From Cryptomeria japonica (lineage: Eukaryota > Streptophyta > Pinopsida > Cupressales > Cupressaceae): a DNA stretch of 64,000 bases. The position numbers and the translations under genes were made by a program. Every line of letters begins with the position of its first letter. Within the stretch, counting starts at the first letter, position 1. Below the pieces are notes generated by a model. It was not told the DNA's origin. It saw only the letters and a list, made by a program, of their open reading frames with translations, and searched no databases. The stretch covers positions 596,815,335-596,879,334 of the forward strand of contig NC_081415.1 of assembly GCF_030272615.1 (NCBI RefSeq). Reading direction: 5' to 3'. Positions 1 through 11,796 of the stretch are shown one piece after another.

Positions 1-718
1 TCTCTCTACATTCTAGGTCATCAACTCTCTCCCACCTCTCTAGGTTTACCACTTCCTTTTTCTCCACCTATCTACCTCTGCATCATGCCTCATTACTCAC
101 CTCTCTCTCCCCCTCTCTATCTATCTCATTCCTCTCTCTTGTCATCTAGGTCTCTCATCTCTCTTTCCTAATATAGTTCTCTTACCTATCTATTTGTCCC
201 CTCTCCAGTTCTCTCCCTCTCTCTCTTCCCCTATATCTCTGTCCCCCTTTACCCCTATTTATTTTTGAACTATCTCCTCCTCTTCTCTCTTTCCCCCCAC
301 CTCTACATCATCTCCTTCCCTAGGTCTTGTAGTCCCTCCATGTCTACCTCTCCCTCAATACCCTCATACTCTTCTCTCCTCTTATCCCTCCCTCCCATTT
401 ATTGGCATCTCCATTATTTTCTTCCCCTCTCCCTCTCTATCTCTCTCTCCCTCCTTGTCCCCATCTCTCTCTCGTTTCCCTACTAATTCTTATTCTCTAT
501 TTACCATCTACATCATCAGCTTTAAATCACACCCTCTCTAACCCTCTCTAGGTTTCTCCCTCATTCCCTCTTTACATCTCCATCCATATCTCATTACCAA
601 CCTCTCTCTATCCCCCTCCATCTATCTCAACCCTCTCTCTCTCTCACCCTATCTAGGTCTCTCACTCCTCTCTCCCCCTCTAGGTATCTCATATATCTAT
701 ATAACCCATCTGGGTATG
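1..718. repeat. CT-rich simple-sequence arm
   Basis: The plus strand is almost entirely pyrimidine, built from CTCTCT, CCTCTC and the recurring word CTCTAGGTCTCTC / CTCTAGGTTTCTCC. A 73-codon open frame at 265-486 is a composition effect (Leu/Ser/Pro only) and is not called. The same words appear reverse-complemented in the GA-rich stretch at 3766-4640, so the two blocks look like arms of one inverted structure. Confidence 0.9.
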
Positions 719-3700
719 TGCAGGAGCATGGTGGACCATATAACCCCTTAGGAAACCATTACTATCTATCTTAGGAGTCATATGGTGTCCTGAGGGCTAA
801 TATGGCATCCCGAGGGGTCATAGAACACCATATGACCCCTTAGGAAATCATATGACCCCTTAGGACACCATATGGTGACGTTAGGGGTTATATGGTGTCC
901 TAAGGGGTCATAGAGTACCATATGACCCCTTAGGCCACCATATTTGTGATGTTAGGGGTTATATGCTGTCCTAAGGGGTCATAGAATACAATATGACCCC
1001 TTATGACACTATATGACCCCTTAGGACACCATATGACATATCCTAAGGGTTCATATGGTGTCTCAAGGGGTCATAGAACACCATATGACCCCTAAGGACA
1101 CCATATGACCTCTTGGGACACCATATGGTGTTTTTAGGGGTCATATGGTGTCCTAAGGGGTCATAGAACATCATATGACCTCTTAGGACACAATATGACC
1201 CCTAACGACACCATATGACCCCTAACGACACCATATGACCCCTCAGGACACCATATGGTGATCTTAGGGGTCATATGGTGTCCTAAGGGGTCATAGAACA
1301 CCATATGATCCCTTATGACACCATATGACCCCTTAGGACACCATATGACCCCTAACAATACCATATGGTGTCCTAAGGGGTCATATTGAATCCAAATGGG
1401 TCATAGAATACCATATGACCCCTTAGGACACCATATGACCCCTAACGACACCATATGACCCCTTAGGACACCATATGACCCCTAACAACATGATGTGGTG
1501 TCTTAAGAGGTCATATGGTGTCCTGAGGGGTCATATGGTGTTCTATGACTCCCTAGGACACCGTATGACCCCTTTTAAAATCCTAGTACATGACATAGCC
1601 ACTTGTGACACCATATGACCCCTCAAGGAACAATATGGTGTCGTTAGGGGTCATATGGTGCCTAAGGGATCACATGGTGTCGTTATGATGTCCTAAGGGG
1701 TCATATGGTGCCCAAATGGGTCATAGAATACCATATGACCCCTTAAGAAACCATATGATCCCTAAAAGCACCATATGACCCCTTAGGACACCATATGACC
1801 CCTAACAACACCATATTGTGTCTTGAGGGGTCATATGGTGTCAAAAGTGGTCATGTCATGTACTAGGATGTTAAAAGGGGTCATATGGTGTCCTAGGGGA
1901 ACATAGAACACTATATGACCCCTCAGGACACCACATGACCTCTTAAGACACCATACCATGTTGTTAGGGGTCATATGGTGTCTTAAGGGATCATATGGTA
2001 TTCTATGACCCATTAGGATGCCATATGACCCCTTAGGACACCATATGGTATCGTTAGGGGTCATATGGTGTCTTAAGGGGTCATATGGTGTCCTTTATGG
2101 GTCGTATGGTGTGCTAAGGGGTCATATGGTGTTGTTATGGGCTATATGGTGTTTTAAGGGGTCATATGGTGTCCTATGACCCCCTAAGGGGTGGTTAGAG
2201 GTCATATTGTGTCCTATGACCCTTTAGGACATCATATGACCCCTTAGGATACAATATGGTGTTGTTATGAGTCGTATGTTGTCCTAAGGAGTCATATGGT
2301 GTCCAATGACCCCTTAGGGCATCATATGACCCCTAAGGATACAATATGGTGTCATTATGGGTCATATGGTGTCCTAAGGGGTCATATGGTATAAGAAACC
2401 GTATGAGCCCTCATATGGTGTTGTTATGGGTTGTATGGTGTCCTAAAGGGTCATATGGTGTCCTATTACCCCTTAGGACACCATATGGTGTCATTATGGG
2501 TCTTATGGTGTGCTAAGGGGTCATATGGTGTTATATGACCCATTAGGACACCATATGACCATTTAGGACACCACATTGTGTCATTATAGGTCGTATAGTG
2601 TGCTAAAGGGTCATATGATGTCATATAACCCCCTAAGGGGTTGTTAGGGGTCATATTGTGTCCTAAGGAGTCATATTGTGTCCTATGACCCCTTAGGACA
2701 CCATATGACCCTTTATGACACAATATGGTGTTTTTATGCACCGTATTGTGTGCTAAGGGATCATATGTTGCCCTATGATCCCATAGGACACCATATGACC
2801 CCTTAGGTGTCATTAGGGATCATATTGTGTAATAATGGGTCATATGGTATCCTATGACCCCTTAGGACACCATATAGTGTCGTTATGGGTTGTATGGTGT
2901 CCTAAGGGGTCATATCGTGTCCTATGGTCCCTTAGGACACCATGTAACCCCATAGGACACTATATAGTGACATTCTAGGTTATATGGTGTCCTAAGGAGC
3001 ATATAGTGTTCTATGACCCCTTAGGACACCATATAACCCCTTACGTGTTGTTAGGGCTCATATTGTGTCCTAAGGGGTCATATGGTGTCCTATGACCCCT
3101 TAGGACACCATATGACCCATTAGGTGTCGTTAGGGGCCATATTGTGTTCTAAAGGGTCATATGGTGTGCTATGACCCCTTAGGACACCATATGACCCCTT
3201 AGCACACCATATAGTGTCAATATGGGTCATATGGTGTCCTCAGGGGTCATCTGGTGTCCTGCGACCCCTTAGGACACCATATGGTGTTGTTATGGGTCGT
3301 ATGGTGTCCTAAGGGGTCATGTGGTGTCCTATGACACCTTGGGACACCATATAGTATCGTTATAGGTTGTATGGTGTCCTAAGAGGTCATATGGTGTCCT
3401 ATGACCCCTTAGGACACCATATGACCCCTTAAATATCGTTAAGGATAATCTTATGTCCTAGGGGTCATATCGTGTCATATGACCCCCTTAGGACACAATA
3501 TGACCCCTTAGGTGTCATTAGGGGTCATATTGTATCCTAAGGGGTCATATGGTGTCCTATGACCATTTTGGATACCATATGACCCCTGACGACATCATAT
3601 GGTGTCGTTATGGGTTGTATTGTGTCCTAAGGTGTCATATGGTGTGCCCTTAGGGCACCATATGACTCCTTAGGTGTTGTTAGAGGTCATATTATGTCCT

Positions 3701-3765
3701 AAGGGGTCATATGTTGTCTTGTGACCCCTTAGGACACCACTTAGTGTTGTTGTGGGTCATATATT
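719..3765. repeat. Satellite array of a 20-bp unit in both orientations
   Basis: About 3 kb is built from the 20-mer CATATGGTGTCCTAAGGGGT and its reverse complement ACCCCTTAGGACACCATATG, with scattered substitutions (GTCGTTAGGGG and TGTTATGGG variants). The unit contains the palindrome CATATG and the near-palindrome CCTAAGG. Forward and reverse units alternate irregularly, so many neighbouring units can pair. Minus-strand open frames of 67-115 codons here are by-products of the unit. No gene is seen. Confidence 0.93.
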
Positions 3766-4640
3766 AAGGAGGGGGAGAGAGATAGAAAGGGAGAGAGATA
3801 ACTATAGAGGAGGCATATAGATAGGTAAAAGACCTAGATTTTGAGAGAGGAGTGAGATAGATAGAGGGGGATAAAGAGAGGTGGGTAATGAGACCTATAT
3901 GCAAAGGTAGATAGGTGGAGAGGAAGGGAGGGAGAAACCTAAAGAGGGGAGAGAGGGTGGGTTGGAGAGTTAATGAACTAGATAATGAAGAGAGAGAATT
4001 AAAGAGGAAGAGAGATAATGAGAGAGTGGGGGAAGGATATATAAATGGAGAGGGGAAGAAAGGAAGGGAGAGATCTAGAGAGGGAAGGGAGAGAGAAGAG
4101 AAGAGATATAAGGACAAAGATATGAGTAAGAGGGGATGGATGGAGAGGTAGAAATGGGGGGAGCAAGAGACCTAGAGAATGAGGAGATGGATCTAGGTTT
4201 GGAGAGAGAGAAGAGAGGAAGAGTGTTCATAAATAGATAGGGGCAAGGGAAAGGGAGAGAAAGGTGGAGAGAGAGGGAGATAACTAGAGGGTGGACAATT
4301 AGATAAGTGAGAAACCTAGAGGGGGAGAGAGAGGTGGGTAATAATATAGGGAGGGAGAGGTAGTGAGGTGAATAGGGAGGGAAGGAGAGCACTAGATATG
4401 GGGAGAGATAGGATAGAAGGGATCAGTAGTGAACAAGAGAAATGAGTGGGAGGGGAGAGAAATAATAAGAGAGTGAGAGAGAAGAGAGAGGAAGGGAGTC
4501 AAGGATATAATTAGGGTATAAGGAAGGGATGAAAGGTAAAGAGGGTGGGATATACCTAGAAAGGGGAGAGAGAAGTGAGAGAGAGAAGAGAGGGAGAGAG
4601 ATAGGTGTAGAGTTTAGGGAAGATAAAGATAGTGAGATAC
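3766..4640. repeat. GA-rich simple-sequence arm
   Basis: The plus strand is nearly all purine (GAGAGAGA, GGAGAGAGAG) with the words GAGAAACCTAGAG and AGACCTAGAG, which are the reverse complements of the CT-rich arm's CTCTAGGTTTCTC and CTCTAGGTCT. Open frames on either strand are low-complexity artefacts. It ends near 4640, where ordinary mixed sequence begins. Confidence 0.9.
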
Positions 4641-4915
4641 GGATCTAAAGAATGCTAATAGGAGAATGTTGATTATTGAAATTTGACTAAGTATGAAAGT
4701 CAATATGATCCTCTAAAAGAAAGAATCTACATTATAACTCCTCTAGAGTTGAAACCACTCTCAAACATCCTACCAATATATACATGAAATATAACTTAAA
4801 GTGACTTATACTTAAATATAATATTTCATGTATATATTATCAGCTCATGATGGGTATAACTTGTGCCCAAGTTGAAAAATTTGCATCACAAAACCTTCAA
4901 ATTGGACAATGCAAG
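4641..4915. other. Spacer with a 17-bp inverted repeat
   Basis: No gene is seen. A perfect 17-bp inverted repeat lies at 4776-4792 (ATATATACATGAAATAT) and 4821-4837, with a 28-base loop. It could be a small foldback or the ends of a tiny element, but no target duplication was recognised. Confidence 0.55.
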
Positions 4916-5078
4916 ACATTTGGCGCACGCCAAATTTGGCGCTCGCCAAATGAAAAAAGTTTACTTTTCTCATTTGGCACACGCCAAATTTGGTGTGTGC
5001 CAAATGGGAAAAGTCATTTTTTTTCATTTGGCGAGCACCTAATAGGGTGAGCGCCATATTTGGCGCTCGCCAAATGGT
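4916..5078. repeat. Cluster of TTTGGCGC palindromes (E2F-like sites)
   Basis: Near-palindromes of the form ATTTGGCGnnCGCCAAAT are repeated at about 4918-4950, 4974-5004 and 5028-5077. Exact TTTGGCGC occurs at 4919-4926, 4935-4942 and 5059-5066, which fits the plant E2F consensus TTTSSCGC. Others have decayed to TTTGGCAC or TTTGGTGT, the changes expected from CpG loss. No gene is adjacent, so regulatory use is unproven. Confidence 0.6.
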
Positions 5079-5962
5079 CTGCATTAGGAACTACCAACCC
5101 TTTGGGTTTAATTGTACTTGGGAATCCAACCCAAAGGGTTGGATGACCATTTCAAGCTAGAGACGTGTTTTAATAGAGGATTAGAAAATTTTCACATAAT
5201 TTTGGCTGTGCTCTCCATCAGGTTTGCATGTGTTTCAATAAAACTAAAAAAAATACCATAGAGACCTCAATCTCTCTCTTAGCTATCCAAGCATGTAATT
5301 ATTTTCACATTTTGATTTCGTTAACGCTTTCATCTATAATTTCTTTTGTTAGTGTGTTCGTTTTTGGTCAAAAACCAACATGCACTATTTTGGGTATAGT
5401 TTTTTACACATTCATCGGATTTTGAAGAAACTTACATTTTTAGAAACTTGACTCCATTCTACACAATTTAAAAAAAAGGTTTTGATTTTTGATTAGTTAT
5501 CAATGATTTTACGAGGGAGCATGCTCGAATTTCTATTTTTCAGGATGTGTCCACTTCAAAAATTAGTAAAAAATCATATACTCATTAAAAAATTAGCTGA
5601 AAAATCTAGCATAAACTACAAGGTGTTAGCTAATTTCTCACTGAAGTGATTTTACAAATTAAAAAAAAAAGTTAACATTTTAGGGGGGCCACAACAAATG
5701 CTATGTTATGTTTTTTGCATAAAAATAGGACCACTTTTTGTGGCCCCCATTTTTGAAGCCCTTAATCTCCACCATTTTCAAAAAAACTTAGTAGTTTAGA
5801 AAGTAGACTCAAAGGAATCTGACTCTTGTTCTTGTTGCATTTTCAAATTTGGAGTCTAACTATCTTCAGTTTGTCATTGAAGTTCAAACTTCATTGATTT
5901 CAAAAAAAATTTGCATCTGAAGACCCCCTTTTGGTACCACAACTTGGTGCACATACCCTACT
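5079..5962. other. AT-rich spacer with one hairpin
   Basis: No supported gene. The 65-codon frame at 5228-5425 has no recognisable domain. A stem formed by GGGGGCCACAA-like sequence near 5684 and TTGTGGCCCCC near 5738 brackets an AT-rich loop. The copia RNase H homology starts close to 5963. Confidence 0.5.
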
Positions 5963-6481
5963 TGCAAGGTACATCTGAATATGGTTTGTGGTACCCTAAG
6001 GATGATGACTTTACTTTATGTGCATATACAAATGCAGATTGGAAAGGCGATGTTGATGATCATAAAAGTACTTCCGATGGAGCTTTCTTTCTTAGAAAGA
6101 AGTTGGTTTCATGGATCAACAAGAAACAATCATGTACTTCTTTATCTACTGCTGAAGCTGAGTATGTTGCTACTCCTACTAACTATACACAAGTTCTACA
6201 GATGAAGCAAATGTTGAAGGATATCAAAGTGCATTGCATTGGACTGTTAGTTATTCACTATGATAACTCTGTTTCTATAGACATATCAAAAAATCCAGTA
6301 CAAATCACATATCTATCAAGTATAACTTTTTGAAAGAGAAGGTGGAAGGAAATGAGGCTAGACTAGTTTATGTGAACACTAAAGAGCAGATTGCAGATAT
6401 TTTTACTAAACCTTTGCCTAAGGAATCATTTGAGTATCTGAGAGATAGATTAGGGGTTTCTACCCCTCTGACAGAGAATTA
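5963..6481 (+). pseudogene. Copia RNase H fragment (family A)
   Basis: This is the C-terminal RNase H domain of a Ty1/copia polyprotein. It starts at a YLQGT-like strand, then LWYPKDDDF, the ADWKGD acid of the active site, KSTSDGAFFL, LVSWINKKQ, and the STAEAEYVA block. The frame breaks near 6330 and resumes to give a KEQIADIFTKPLPKE tail that ends at 6481. Everything upstream (gag, protease, integrase, reverse transcriptase) is missing, so it is a 5'-truncated element whose 3' LTR follows. The close match to the tail at 20323-20884 shows it is the same family. Confidence 0.88.
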
Positions 6482-6847
6482 ATTGATGTTATTTGGCATC
6501 AGTCTGGTATGCATTATTAGATATATTATTCATTATGGCATTGATGTGGGGATGGTACTACTCAGGGGAAGTAGTTAGCCTTCTGTTTCGGTAGTTTTTA
6601 TTTTTTCTTTGATATTTTTGTCATATTTTTGGCATTGATGTCAAAGGGAGAGAGATATATGTGAACAACAAAGCTTTACAGAGATATCATTCACAGGGGG
6701 AGTTTGGTCTTTGTTTTAGAACTTCATTGCTATATCTTTCTATTGGAGATTGTTGGATGTCTTCCATTGGGGGAGACTTGTTTGGCATTTCCTGGCACTT
6801 GGATGTTTTTCACATCTAGTGTTTCCATCAATGCAAAAGGGAGAGAT
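6482..6847 (+). other. 3' untranslated part of copia fragment, ending in the polypurine tract
   Basis: Non-coding stretch between the RNase H stop and the LTR. It contains several G-rich purine runs (CAGGGGAAGTAG, AAAGGGAGAGAGA, CAGGGGGAG). The last, AAAAGGGAGAGAT at about 6835-6847, directly abuts the LTR and is the likely plus-strand primer. The same arrangement of several purine tracts recurs at 20885-21243 and 29882-30246. Confidence 0.7.
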
Positions 6848-8050
6848 TGTTGGCCATTTGGAGGAATTGATTATGTGTTGCATTGATGTTTTGTTATTGA
6901 TGTCAACACTAGTTGTTTTGGCTACTTTACCGATATCCTTCGGGTCCCGATAGGTTGTTTGGTTTTTGGTTGGATTGGATCATCATGATCTGGTATGCTC
7001 TAGTATGTTTGGGTTATGGAATTTTCTTATTCATGCTACTCAGATTCATGTTCAGTCAGTTGATTTCAATCTGGTGATCAGATGTTATCCTGTATGCTAG
7101 AAAGTTTGGTTTGTTGTTCCGGTGAGGGTTTCACCAGTAGAGCTTTGTTGAAGATCTTTGATGATATGCATAAGTGGTTTTGGTATGACTTCTAGTGGAG
7201 ATTCAAGATGCTAATGGTGATCATGTTCAAGACTTAGTTGATTTGGATCATTGCTTTGGTGTGTATGGACCTATATTGGGTCCCAATATTATCTAGGTTA
7301 TGGACCGACTTAATGTAACGTGTGGATTGGACTCCTTGATGTGTTTTTGAGATGTCTTATTGGTTGGATATTATTTGTTTGGTCTTAGGCCGACATGTTT
7401 TGTAATTATGTAATTATTTTATTGTTTGGTGGCCGACCTTATTATTTGTGGTCAAGGGTTTGTATATATATTATGTAAGATCTCATTGTAGATCATGGTA
7501 TGCGATATGTGTGAGAATGCAATGAGAAAATAATGTAATAATCATTGAGGTAGAGGATTTGGTCGATCATCAGTGATCGAGTTGGGTTTATGTAAGAGGA
7601 TTTAGTCCTTTGGTATTGAGCTTAATCGAAACTATATTCAGGCATAGGAGATGTTATCTTTGTAGTTCATTCCTTCTTCTGGATTGTAGTCTAGATTTAT
7701 ATGTAGTCAGTGGGACTCCTTTTGTGATGAGCAGTGTGCTCTAGGTTGTTGTCCTTCCTTTAAGTGCAGGCCCCTGAATTGTAATTCACATACTTACTAC
7801 AGCAGTATTATCTGACTGTGGGTAGGCTTCCCACCATGGCTTTTCCCTTTACTAGGTTTTCCATGTATAATTCTTGGTGTCTTGTGGATGGCATTTATTC
7901 TCTGATTATTGTTTATGCTTAATTGGTTTATCTTCTATTTCGATATTTGGTTAATGCATTCCAATATTTATCTTTTGGGTTCTGGTAATCTAGTGACAAC
8001 TGATTCACCCCCCCTTTTAGTTGTCTTTTGGTTATCTGAACTATCTAACA
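6848..8050 (+). repeat. Copia LTR, family A (3' LTR of the truncated element)
   Basis: It starts TGTTGGCCATTTGGAGG and ends TATCTAACA, giving the usual TG...CA ends, about 1203 bp. A TATA-like GTATATATATTATG lies near 7460, followed by the motif GTAAGATCTCATTGTAGATC, which is conserved in every LTR of families A and B here. It shares its first about 40 bases and its TGACAACTGATTCACCCCCCC end with the LTRs at 15425 and 21244. It joins the gypsy integrase relic at 8051. Confidence 0.9.
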
Positions 8051-9380
8051 AAGGTTTGTCACAATCCATAACAGCCAATATTCCTCACATTCAATGCCAA
8101 CAAGACACCCTGGAGTCATTCACCCAAGATCCGTGGTGCACCGACTTGATATTTGTTATGTTAAAGAATAAATGTCCAAAAGGACTGACTGCAACACAAA
8201 GGTGAGGCTTAAGACTCAAAAGTGCTAATTATATGATTAAGAATTCACAACTTTATCAGAAAAACTATGAAGGCATCTATCTCAGATGTCTAGATTGCCA
8301 TGAAGCAAGTAAGATGATTGAAGAATTTCATGGGAAGTATGGTACTAGTCATGGGTCAGCAGATGCAACAACACATCAAATCCTAAAAGAAGTTTATTAA
8401 TAGCCTAGTATCTTCAAGGATATTAATGAACATGTAAGACATTGCCACACCTATTACACATCAGCTTCTAGATAAAGAAATCCAGCCATGCCTCTCCAAC
8501 CAGTATTTGAGGTTAGACCTTTCGCCCAGTGGGTGTTGGATTCTGTTGGAGTGATTAACCATAATTCATTTGCGGGACACAAGTTCATATGAACTGCCAT
8601 AGATTATTGCACCCACTGGACAAAAGCTCAAGCATGGAAGAATGCTACCAGAAAAATAGTCCTTAAATTCCTTGAAGAACATATCGTCACTAGGTTTCGA
8701 ATGCCCTTCACTCTGGTATGTGACAATGGCCCATCTTTTACTTTTACACAATTAATGCAACATGCATATGAATTCAAGGTAGTTATTAAATTTTCATCTA
8801 ACTATTATCCTCAAAGGAAAAAAGAAGCCTAGTATACTAAAAAAATGTCGTAGACATTATCAAGAAGCTCCTTCAGAAGAATGCCAGGGATTGGAATAAC
8901 AAATTTAAGTATACCCTTTGTGATGATAGAACAAGAATTAAGGATGTCCGAGGAACATCTCCATACTACCTTTTCTATGGCCAAAACCCTATTTTCCCAC
9001 TCAATTTACAAATCCCTATCCTCCAACTGATGAAAAAACTTGAAATTGAGGACTGGGTAGAAGTTTGCCTCCTGAATTTTTTAAAATTTGATGAGAAAAA
9101 GATAAATATCTTACAACACTTTGCTAAGAATCAAGATGTCATTAAGTGATGGTTTGATAAAAGATCCAAGGTGAAAGCCTTCTAAATCTTTGACTTAGTT
9201 CTTTTATGGGACAAATCCAAATAAAAGAAGGGTGATCACCATAAATTTGAGAGATTGTGGTTAGGTTCTTATCAGATTGCTGAAATCTTAGGAGAGAACA
9301 CCTCTTGATTGAGCTCCTTGACTGGAGAACCTATACCATTTCCCATCAATGGTTAGTTTCTCAAGCATTATTTTGATTAA
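8051..9380 (+). pseudogene. Ty3/gypsy integrase relic
   Basis: Translation with frame changes gives a gypsy integrase. The N-terminal zinc-binding part includes EEFHGKYGTSHGSADAT and CHTYYTSA. The core keeps WVLDSVGVI, the strand TAIDYCTHWTKAQAW with its Asp, and LVCDNGPSF with the second Asp. Several in-frame stops (for example near 8400 and 8590) and a frame shift after 8830 show that it is dead. The usual upstream reverse transcriptase is absent, cut off by the copia LTR that ends at 8050. A degraded C-terminal part reaches about 9380. Confidence 0.82.
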
Positions 9381-10339
9381 CCCTTAGTGTACCTTGATCT
9401 CTTGTATTATATTAGTTTATTTGTTTTGTTTGTTAGCTTGTTTTGTTTGTTTTATTTGTTTGTTTGTTTTCCTTTTGTTGTGTTCATTGTTTGTTGTTCT
9501 GTTCTGTTTTGGGAAAGCACTTAGTTTCAAAATTTCTGACATGGTTGGTATTCTTTTCATAACATGGTTACCTTTCGGGAGACTTTGACTCTTATCTCTT
9601 TATAGCTTCATTATTCTCTTGGTTAGTTTTGAAACCTTTGCCTACATTTGTCCAAGGTCGGATATAAAAGATTAATAATGATTTGAGTTTTTGATATTCG
9701 ATTGGTGAAGACTTACAAGATTCCTCAAGCACCATCATCACATTAAGATACATCATGAAATTATCTAAGGTGTCAATATAACTTGTTTCCAAGTGAAAAA
9801 TCTAAAGTCGAGTTGTTTTCATTGTCCACTGTGATCCCCAACCCAGTATCAGAGCTTCATTATTTTGAAAGTTGCTTCAAAATTTCAAGAAGTCAAGGAT
9901 TTATATCTAGCAAAATGAAATTATGTAATAAAAAAGAGAAAATAATAAGAGTGAAAATTTCAATCTAATGTAGCTTGTGTCTCACATAATCTCCACTAGG
10001 GCTATAGATGCCTAGCTGGTAGTGGAGCACTACTTGACGGGGACCAGAGGTATCTCTGTTGGGACTATAGACACATTTCTAGCAGTAGAGCTATGCCCAG
10101 GATAATATTGCATAAAACACATAGGTGACTTCACCCATGTAGCTTGGGCCTATGTTTTATTGTCTATCTTCCTGATCAAAATGATGGAGAAATAAATCAA
10201 ACACACACACTAAAAAGGATTGTTGTGTTTTGTTCCTAATTTAATTGTCTAAATATTTTGTTCATTCATTCTTTTTCCTTTATATATTACCCTAAATGAT
10301 GATAGGCTTGGAGGTCTGTGAAACCAGAGATTTTGAAGT
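9381..10339. other. Gypsy-like untranslated spacer
   Basis: No gene is supported. A T/G-rich stretch (TTTGTTTGTTTG, 9415-9500) is low complexity. At about 9995-10095 a phrase is imperfectly duplicated: GGGCTATAGATGCCTAGCTGGTAGTGGAGC and GGGACTATAGACACATTTCTAGCAGTAGAGC share order and spacing. It probably belongs to the untranslated region or LTR of the gypsy element represented at 8051-9380. Confidence 0.4.
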
Positions 10340-11730
10340 TCTAAAATGCCTAGAGTAACTTTTCCCAAAAAGTCCCCATTTGTTATGCCTTGCATATCCA
10401 CCCCATCATTTTCTTTGGATCAAAAATTTCAGTTCCCCTTTTCAGTCTCTTGTTTTTCTTTCTTTTTGCTTTGCCTTTGTGCTTTTGTTTTAGAGAAACT
10501 CAGAACCCCAGAACCTTGGAGTCCCGAGATGATTTTTGTTTTGTTTTGGTCTATTTCGGAACCCTAGAATCTCAAAGTTCCAAAAAGGTTTCTTTGTCCC
10601 TTTGTTCTTTTGTTCTTTCTGTCAAGACCATGGAACTTCAAAACCCTAGAGTTTCAAAGTCTTGTGGTTTTTGTTGAAGCCTTAGAATCCCAGAATTTTG
10701 GAATCCCTAATTCTTCATGTTTTGTTGTTTTTAGTTTCAAAATTTTGGAATCCCAAAATATCAAGCTTGTTTTGTGTTCCACCTCAGAAACCCAGAATCC
10801 CGAGGTGTGTTTTTCATGTTTTGTTCAGAGCCTCAGAACCTCAGAACTTCAGAGTTTCGAGCTTCTCTTTATTTTGTCTTGGGATCTTAGAACCCCAAAA
10901 TCTCGAGGTCATGTTTAGTGAGGTCATATGATCGCAAAAGGGGGGGATAAATAGGGAAAAATGAATGTGTTTCAATCATTTGTGCACTCTACTTCTACGA
11001 GATTAATATTTTCCCCTACATGTTTTGACCCCTCACTCGTCTATGTTTTTGGCCTCACTGCCTTTCTAGGCTGGGTCCTTTGTTTTTTTTCCTACTTCTT
11101 TCTAATTTTTCATGCCTTTTTTAGCTAGGGTTAGATTAGATTTGCATTCTTTCAATAAATTTTGGCCTTTTCTTTCACCTTCAGAACACTAGTTTCCACA
11201 CTTCAGGACCTCGAGACCCCTAAATATTGAGGCACCCAAACTTTGCCTATCTTAGCTACCTGAAAACTTTGGGACTCTGAAGTTTTGAAGTGATTGTCTA
11301 AAAAGTTTTACCCATTTTGAGATTCCAAAACTTTGGAATCTTGAATCCTTAAGCTTAATTCAAAATTCAGTCTTTCCCACCCTAGAATTATGGAACTTCG
11401 GAGCTCTGAAGATCCTTCCTTGAAAAATTTATCCTATTTTAGAATTCTGGAACCCCAGAATCCCGGAGTTTGTGTTTTGAGCAGTCTTAACCACCTTGGA
11501 ACCCTAAATTTCTGAAGTTGATCCTTATAATGTTTTTACGCAACTCGGAACCTCAGAACTTCGAAGTTATGAAGTCAGTCTTTTGAGGTCTATAGCCAAA
11601 CCCAGAACCCACTAGTTCCAAACTTAACTAATTCTGACTTTTCTTAACTCGGGGTCTCGGAATCTCGGAATCTAGAAATTAGTTGCTTTGAAGGGTTTTT
11701 ATGCCCTGGAACCCTAGAGTTTTGGAGTAT
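10340..11730. repeat. Degenerate phrase repeat 'AGAACCCCAGAATCTCGAGGT'
   Basis: Dozens of loosely related phrases recur, such as CAGAACCCCAGAACCTTGGAG, TCAGAACTTCAGAGTTTCGAGC, GAACCCCAAAATCTCGAGGTC and TCGGAACCTCAGAACTTCGAAG. Spacing is irregular, so it is not a clean tandem array. Overlapping open frames at 10346-10931 read through it as repeated P-R-x-x-E and E-P-Q-N words and are not believed to be genes. It precedes the ruined ORF at 11797, so it may be the leader of that element. Confidence 0.6.
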
Positions 11731-11796
11731 GCGATGATTTAACAATATGATGTAAAAGCGAATTATGGATCTCTTCTTGCAGGTTAAATTAGATTG

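Noticed and set aside
265-486. Secreted or membrane Leu/Ser-rich protein
   Set aside because: Pure CT-rich low complexity; any such DNA gives this frame.
719-3765. CRISPR-like array or minus-strand protein genes (67-115 codons)
   Set aside because: Units are contiguous in both orientations with no spacers, and the frames are translations of the 20-mer. The context is plant nuclear DNA.
6704-6953. Short plus-strand frames before and in the LTR
   Set aside because: They lie in untranslated and LTR sequence, and have no domain.
9394-9588. Membrane protein (Phe/Leu/Cys-rich)
   Set aside because: The stretch is TTTG-repeat low complexity.
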